The notes under the pieces were generated by a model that worked only from the letters and a program-made list of their open reading frames with translations, ran no database searches and was not told where the DNA came from. Shown here one piece after another: positions 14,165 through 17,541 of a stretch of 17,541 nucleotides of DNA (position 1 is its first letter; the number at the start of each line of letters is the position of its first letter). The stretch covers positions 1 to 17,541 of the forward strand of contig CAYFJE010000015.1 of the NCBI GenBank assembly GCA_964343345.1. The letters run 5' to 3'. Both the position numbers and the translations under genes were made by a program. Source of the stretch: UBA6624 sp964343345 [NCBI: uncultured bacterium] (GTDB lineage Bacteria; UBP7; UBA6624).

Positions 14165-15118
14165 TTGAAAAAGGTTCTCGTTACTGGGGGTGCAGGGTAT
14201 ATTGGAACTTCTTTAGTCCCGATTTTGATAGAAAATGGTTTTTCTGTCAGGGTTTTTGATGATCTTTCTTATAGTGATTACGGAATTAAAAAACATTTAA
14301 ATGAAGTTGAACTGATTGAAGGTGCTGTAAGTGATTTTGATCTTTTGAAAAAAAGTCTGAATGGGGTTGATGCAGTCATCCATTTAGCAGGAACGAGTGG
14401 TGATCCAAGTTGTGATTTAGACCCTGTGAAATGTTCTCAAGACAATTATCATTCAACAAAAAAGATAGTCGAATATTGTAAAGAATTGAGAATAAATAGA
14501 CTTGCATTTGCAAGTTCTTGTTCTGTTTATGGAGCTCAAGATGGAATGGTAGACGAGTCTTCAAAACCAAACCCCTTAACACTTTATGCCAGAACTAAAC
14601 TTGATTCTGAAAAGGAGATCACCTCAATAGAAGGCGGTTCTGCTTTAAGGCTGAGCACTTTGTTTGGGGGATCTGGAAGAACGAGATGCGACTTGGTGGT
14701 TAATTTGTTAACATGTCATGCTTTCCAAAATGGCAAAGTTATGTTGTTCGGAGGGGATCAATGGAGGCCTTTGCTGGATGTTAAAGATGCAGCAAGAGCA
14801 TTTTTTATGGCTATAACACTTGAGAAAAAAAGAGTGAATGGGGTTTTTAATGTTGGTTCCACTGACCAGAATCTAAAAGTCAAAGAAATTGCATATTTGC
14901 TGGGTAAAGAGATTAAAGATATTGATATAAACATTCATCCTGTTGATAGAGATGCTAGAAGTTACAAGGTCTGTTTTGAAAAAATAAAACAAGAGTGGGG
15001 TTATTCTGCTGAGTATTCGGTCGTTGATGGGATAAGGGAAATCAGGGATCTTCTTGAAAGAAAAGTTATTGATGATTGGAAAAATCCTATTTACTCTACG
15101 AGAGGGAGGATTTTATGA
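14165..15118 (+). CDS. NAD-dependent sugar epimerase/dehydratase (extended SDR)
   Basis: The 317-residue enzyme is an extended short-chain dehydrogenase/reductase acting on nucleotide sugars. The NAD site is GGAGYIG (8-14), with the acidic FDD after strand 2. The catalytic set is the Ser region FASSCSVYG and YxxxK at Tyr141/Lys145 (LYARTK). The HLAGTSGDPSCDLDP segment resembles GDP-/UDP-sugar epimerases. The exact substrate cannot be read off. I start at the TTG at 14165 (product MKKVLVTGG, the usual family start), 12 bases after GGGAGGG (14146-14152); a TTG at 14144 adds seven residues and has a GGAGG only 3 bases upstream. The gene follows wzt by two bases and ends in an ATGA overlap, so it probably supplies or modifies a sugar for the exported glycan. 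Confidence 0.9.
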   Translation: MKKVLVTGGAGYIGTSLVPILIENGFSVRVFDDLSYSDYGIKKHLNEVELIEGAVSDFDLLKKSLNGVDAVIHLAGTSGDPSCDLDPVKCSQDNYHSTKKIVEYCKELRINRLAFASSCSVYGAQDGMVDESSKPNPLTLYARTKLDSEKEITSIEGGSALRLSTLFGGSGRTRCDLVVNLLTCHAFQNGKVMLFGGDQWRPLLDVKDAARAFFMAITLEKKRVNGVFNVGSTDQNLKVKEIAYLLGKEIKDIDINIHPVDRDARSYKVCFEKIKQEWGYSAEYSVVDGIREIRDLLERKVIDDWKNPIYSTRGRIL

Positions 15119-15945
15119 GAAATTTTGAAATCAAAAATCTGCCAGTTCCTTTTCCAGGTTGGGATAGGTATTCTGAAAAGGAAAGAAAAATTTCTCTTCT
15201 TGAAAGATGGAAAAACCATAAATGGGATTATTTTTATGAACCAGAAGGATCACCAAGATACCTTTGCGGAAGAAGGTTGGTTGATGGTGTTGAATCAGTT
15301 CATTTTTGGGGAGGCCAAGATTTAACTCAATTTGAACTGGAAACTCTATGGAAAGATGTCCGTCCGTCTGGTCCTTGCTGGATCACATGTCCTGCTCCAG
15401 CTCCAAGAATGCACAATGTTGTGAAGGGTTTAGTTGATGCTGGAGATGTTTGTGAGTTTGTTTTTGATTTTAAAGACATGTTGTTTCCTACAGATGCAAG
15501 TTGTTCGATTGCATCCTTGAAAGAAGAGGATTTTGAAGAGGTTTCTGAATTGGTTCAGAAACAAAAAATAAGATCAAGAGAGCAAAGAGCTGGATTTGAA
15601 AACAGTGACAATAGTTTTTTAAATTACTGGCAAAAGTTATGTGGTCTCGATTTGGCTCCAGTCGGAGCATACAGAAATAAGAAATTGGTTGGCTTATTGC
15701 ATGTATCTAAATGGTGTGAGAAAATCGAGTTGTGGAATACAAGCTTATGTGCTGTTGACCCTGATGAAGTAAATAGTTTTTCAATCATTCAGGATATGCT
15801 TTTAGGTTTGGAAGCAAGAGCAAACAGAAAAATAAATTCATTGAAAGTTGGAATCCCTATTGAGTCTTCTCCAGCACTTTCTTGTTTCATGAAAGCCGAG
15901 CCATCAAGCATTTGGATAAGGAAAATATTTTGGCTTGAAGGTTAG
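15115..15945 (+). CDS. Unknown protein with a possible C-terminal GNAT-like acyltransferase fold
   Basis: The 276-residue soluble protein has no family I can name. The N-terminal part (1-125) is rich in aromatic residues (GWDRYSEKERK, DYFYEPEG, HFWGGQDLTQ). The second half has GNAT features: an opening helix SLKEEDFEEVSELVQKQKI, a strand pair GAYRNKKLVGLLHVSKW, and a segment (NSFSIIQDMLLGLEARANRKINSLKVGIP) placed like the acetyl-CoA-binding helix and following strand. The usual Q/RxxGxG/A loop is not obvious, so binding of acetyl-CoA is not shown. The ATG at 15115 is well supported by GGGAGGA (15104-15110) and overlaps the epimerase stop as ATGA. In this operon it could acylate a sugar or amino sugar, but that rests on context only. 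Confidence 0.8.
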   Translation: MRNFEIKNLPVPFPGWDRYSEKERKISLLERWKNHKWDYFYEPEGSPRYLCGRRLVDGVESVHFWGGQDLTQFELETLWKDVRPSGPCWITCPAPAPRMHNVVKGLVDAGDVCEFVFDFKDMLFPTDASCSIASLKEEDFEEVSELVQKQKIRSREQRAGFENSDNSFLNYWQKLCGLDLAPVGAYRNKKLVGLLHVSKWCEKIELWNTSLCAVDPDEVNSFSIIQDMLLGLEARANRKINSLKVGIPIESSPALSCFMKAEPSSIWIRKIFWLEG

Positions 15946-15969
15946 GATTGGTTAAAAGGAGTTTGAATT

Positions 15970-17055
15970 ATGGCAGTTTTTAGCAAAGGGTCTCACAAGA
16001 ATCATGATGGAGTTCATTTCTTTAATGACAAATCAACTGGACTCAAGGCTATCATTGCAGTTCATGACACTTTATTGGGTCCAGCCTTAGGAGGAACAAG
16101 ACTTTGGACCTACGAGAGTGAAGAGGATGCCTTGAAAGATGTTTTGAGACTAAGTCGAGGAATGACTTATAAAGCTGCTTGCGCTGGATTGTCTTTAGGT
16201 GGAGGCAAGACTGTCATATTAGGGCCTCCACCTAAGGAAGAAAGCAAGAGGATGGATATGTTTCGAGCATTTGGAAGAGCTGTTGATTCTCTGAATGGTG
16301 CTTACATAACTGCAGAAGATGTTGGAACTTCAGTGGAAGATATGGTTGCTGTAAAAGAAAAGACAGCTTATGTAACCGGGTTGCCTATTGAAAATGGAGG
16401 TTCTGGAGATCCTTCCCCGTTTACGGCACAAGGTGTATTTTTAGGTTTGAAGGTTGCTGTAGAACATCGAATGAAACTAAAGAAACTCGATGGTGTTAGT
16501 GTTTTGGTTCAAGGCATTGGCCATGTTGGATGGAGCTTGATTGAAAAATTAACAAAAAGCGGTGCAAAAGTTACAGTTACAGATATAAATAGTGAAATGG
16601 TCGAAAAAGCGAAACTTAAGTTCGGCTGTTCTTCTTGTAACTCAGACGAGTGGATGCTTCAGGATGTTGATGTCTATGCTCCTTGTGCTTTGGGAGGAAC
16701 ATTAAACAGCCACACAATACCATTACTTAAATCCAAGGTGGTTGCTGGAGCTGCAAATAATCAACTTGAGAAAAAAGAGGATGCACTTCGTTTGAAAAGA
16801 AGAAATATTCTTTATTCTCCAGATTATGTTATCAATGCTGGAGGTTTGATTAATGTTGACCTTGAAAGAAATGGAAATTGGAACAAAGAGATTGCAACAA
16901 AAAAAGTTGGAAAGATAGCTGAAAGTCTAAATGAAATTTTTTCAAGAGTTGAAAACAATGAAAACCTAACAACACGGCAGGCAAGCTCTGAACTTGCAAG
17001 AGAGAGACTTAGATCAGCTGCTTCTGAACAGGGTTCAGAGAAAAATGACTGGTAG
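15970..17055 (+). CDS. Leucine dehydrogenase (Glu/Leu/Phe/Val dehydrogenase family)
   Basis: The 361-residue NAD-dependent enzyme oxidatively deaminates branched-chain amino acids to 2-oxo acids plus ammonia, reversibly. The sequence follows Bacillus-type leucine dehydrogenase closely: GLKAIIAVHDTLLGPALGGTR (24-44), the catalytic Lys pair at GMTYK (68) and GGGK (80), AEDVG with Asp117, VTGLP then GDPSPFTAQGVF, the NAD loop GIGHVG (182-187) with acidic TDIN after strand 2, APCALGG, and DYVINAGGLINV. Length is normal. The start is fixed by AAAAGGAG (15954-15961) eight bases before the ATG. It lies 24 bases after the GNAT-like gene and overlaps the following E1-like gene by 11 bases. Valine or phenylalanine preference cannot be excluded. 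Confidence 0.94.
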   Translation: MAVFSKGSHKNHDGVHFFNDKSTGLKAIIAVHDTLLGPALGGTRLWTYESEEDALKDVLRLSRGMTYKAACAGLSLGGGKTVILGPPPKEESKRMDMFRAFGRAVDSLNGAYITAEDVGTSVEDMVAVKEKTAYVTGLPIENGGSGDPSPFTAQGVFLGLKVAVEHRMKLKKLDGVSVLVQGIGHVGWSLIEKLTKSGAKVTVTDINSEMVEKAKLKFGCSSCNSDEWMLQDVDVYAPCALGGTLNSHTIPLLKSKVVAGAANNQLEKKEDALRLKRRNILYSPDYVINAGGLINVDLERNGNWNKEIATKKVGKIAESLNEIFSRVENNENLTTRQASSELARERLRSAASEQGSEKNDW

Positions 17056-17541
17056 TTTCAGCAAAAAAGAACTAATTCGCTATAGTCGTCAGATTTCAAT
17101 TCCGGAAATCAACAAAACCGGACAGGAAAAACTAAAAGAATCTTCTGTTCTTGTTGTTGGCCTTGGTGGACTTGGAAGCCCTGCAGCAATTTATCTGGCT
17201 GCTTCTGGAGTTGGAAAGCTGGGGGTTTGTGATTTTGATTTTGTAAGTCTTTCAAATGTACATAGACAAATAATGTATTCTTCTAAGGATTTGGGCTTAA
17301 AAAAAGCAATTGTTGCAAAATCTTATTTAGAAGAATTGAATCCAGATATTGAAGTCGTCTCTCATGATTTGAAGATTGATGCAAGCAATGCTAGAGATGT
17401 CGTTCGTGAATACGATTTTATTTTAGACGGTTCAGACAATTTTCCAACAAGGTATCTTGTGAACGATGTTTGCAAATTGGAAAAAAAGATAAACATACAT
17501 GCTTCTGTTTTTAGGTTCGATGGACAACTTTCAGTTTTTTG
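17045..17541 (+). CDS. moeB: Partial MoeB/ThiF-family E1-like adenylyltransferase (C-terminus outside window)
   Basis: The frame is open from the ATG at 17045 to the right edge: 165 codons. The product starts like MoeB/ThiF (ELIRYSRQISIPEINKTGQEKLKES), has the nucleotide loop GLGGLG (39-44), the acidic DFD (63-65) with SNVHRQI including Arg74/Gln75 that contact ATP, and the diagnostic DGSDNFPTRYLVND (128-141). These enzymes adenylate the C-terminal Gly-Gly of a sulfur carrier (MoaD in molybdopterin synthesis, ThiS in thiamin synthesis). MoeB, ThiF and MoeZ-type rhodanese fusions cannot be told apart without the missing half. It overlaps the end of leucine dehydrogenase by 11 bases in another frame, and only a weak GAG precedes it. 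Confidence 0.88.
   Translation, partial: MTGSFSKKELIRYSRQISIPEINKTGQEKLKESSVLVVGLGGLGSPAAIYLAASGVGKLGVCDFDFVSLSNVHRQIMYSSKDLGLKKAIVAKSYLEELNPDIEVVSHDLKIDASNARDVVREYDFILDGSDNFPTRYLVNDVCKLEKKINIHASVFRFDGQLSVF

Noticed and set aside
15076-15114. An upstream start for the GNAT-like gene adding 13 residues
   Set aside because: The ATG at 15115 has a strong GGGAGGA and a coupled ATGA overlap; the extension has neither.
1-17541. tRNA, rRNA, CRISPR, insertion sequence, prophage or toxin-antitoxin locus
   Set aside because: No cloverleaf-type sequence, direct repeat array, transposase or integrase motif was seen; the possible MNT-like gene has no HEPN partner.

Overview
The window looks like a piece of an AT-rich (about two thirds A+T by eye), very compact genome of a diderm (Gram-negative-type) bacterium. 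The diderm call rests on a TonB/ExbB/ExbD energy-coupling operon, a TolC-family outer-membrane protein, a SurA-N-like periplasmic chaperone and a Wzm/Wzt-type surface-polysaccharide exporter. Only about 200 of 17,541 bases lie outside genes, and many neighbours share 4-base ATGA or TTGA stop/start overlaps. The phylum cannot be fixed from what I can see. No tRNA, rRNA, CRISPR array, insertion sequence, prophage or integrase is visible; this is core/envelope chromosome, not a mobile island.

Layout. (1) Positions 4052 down to 1, minus strand: exbB, exbD, a TonB-like protein carrying a LysM domain, a 625-residue secreted protein of no family I can name, and the first codons of another probable secreted protein. 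A perfect 7-1-7 inverted repeat resembling a Fur box overlaps the exbB start. (2) Positions 4188-5836, plus strand: mgtE (magnesium channel) overlapping a 99-residue protein that may be a degenerate minimal nucleotidyltransferase. (3) Positions 10177 down to 5808, minus strand: rpmB (ribosomal protein L28), a SurA-N/TPR chaperone-like protein, miaB and a TolC-family protein; the last runs tail-to-tail into the 99-residue gene with a 29-base overlap. (4) Positions 10206 to the right end, plus strand: rsmD, coaD, a beta-rich protein that may be an LptA/LptC-like OstA protein, wzm (permease), wzt (ATPase with C-terminal cargo domain), an NAD-dependent sugar epimerase, a GNAT-like protein, leucine dehydrogenase, and the N-terminal half of a MoeB/ThiF E1-like enzyme that runs off the window.

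There are only two divergent gaps that must hold promoters: 4053-4187 and the very short 10178-10205. Everything else reads as long, tightly coupled operons. The biological theme is the cell envelope: an energised inner-membrane motor with a possible peptidoglycan contact (LysM-TonB), outer-membrane export (TolC), outer-membrane protein folding (SurA-like), and polysaccharide export (Wzm/Wzt plus sugar nucleotide enzyme), mixed with housekeeping translation and cofactor genes. The most unusual pieces are the LysM-TonB operon with its unknown secreted partner(s), the apparently PPIase-less SurA-like protein with TPR-like helices, the 99-residue gene tied to mgtE, and heavy use of TTG start codons.
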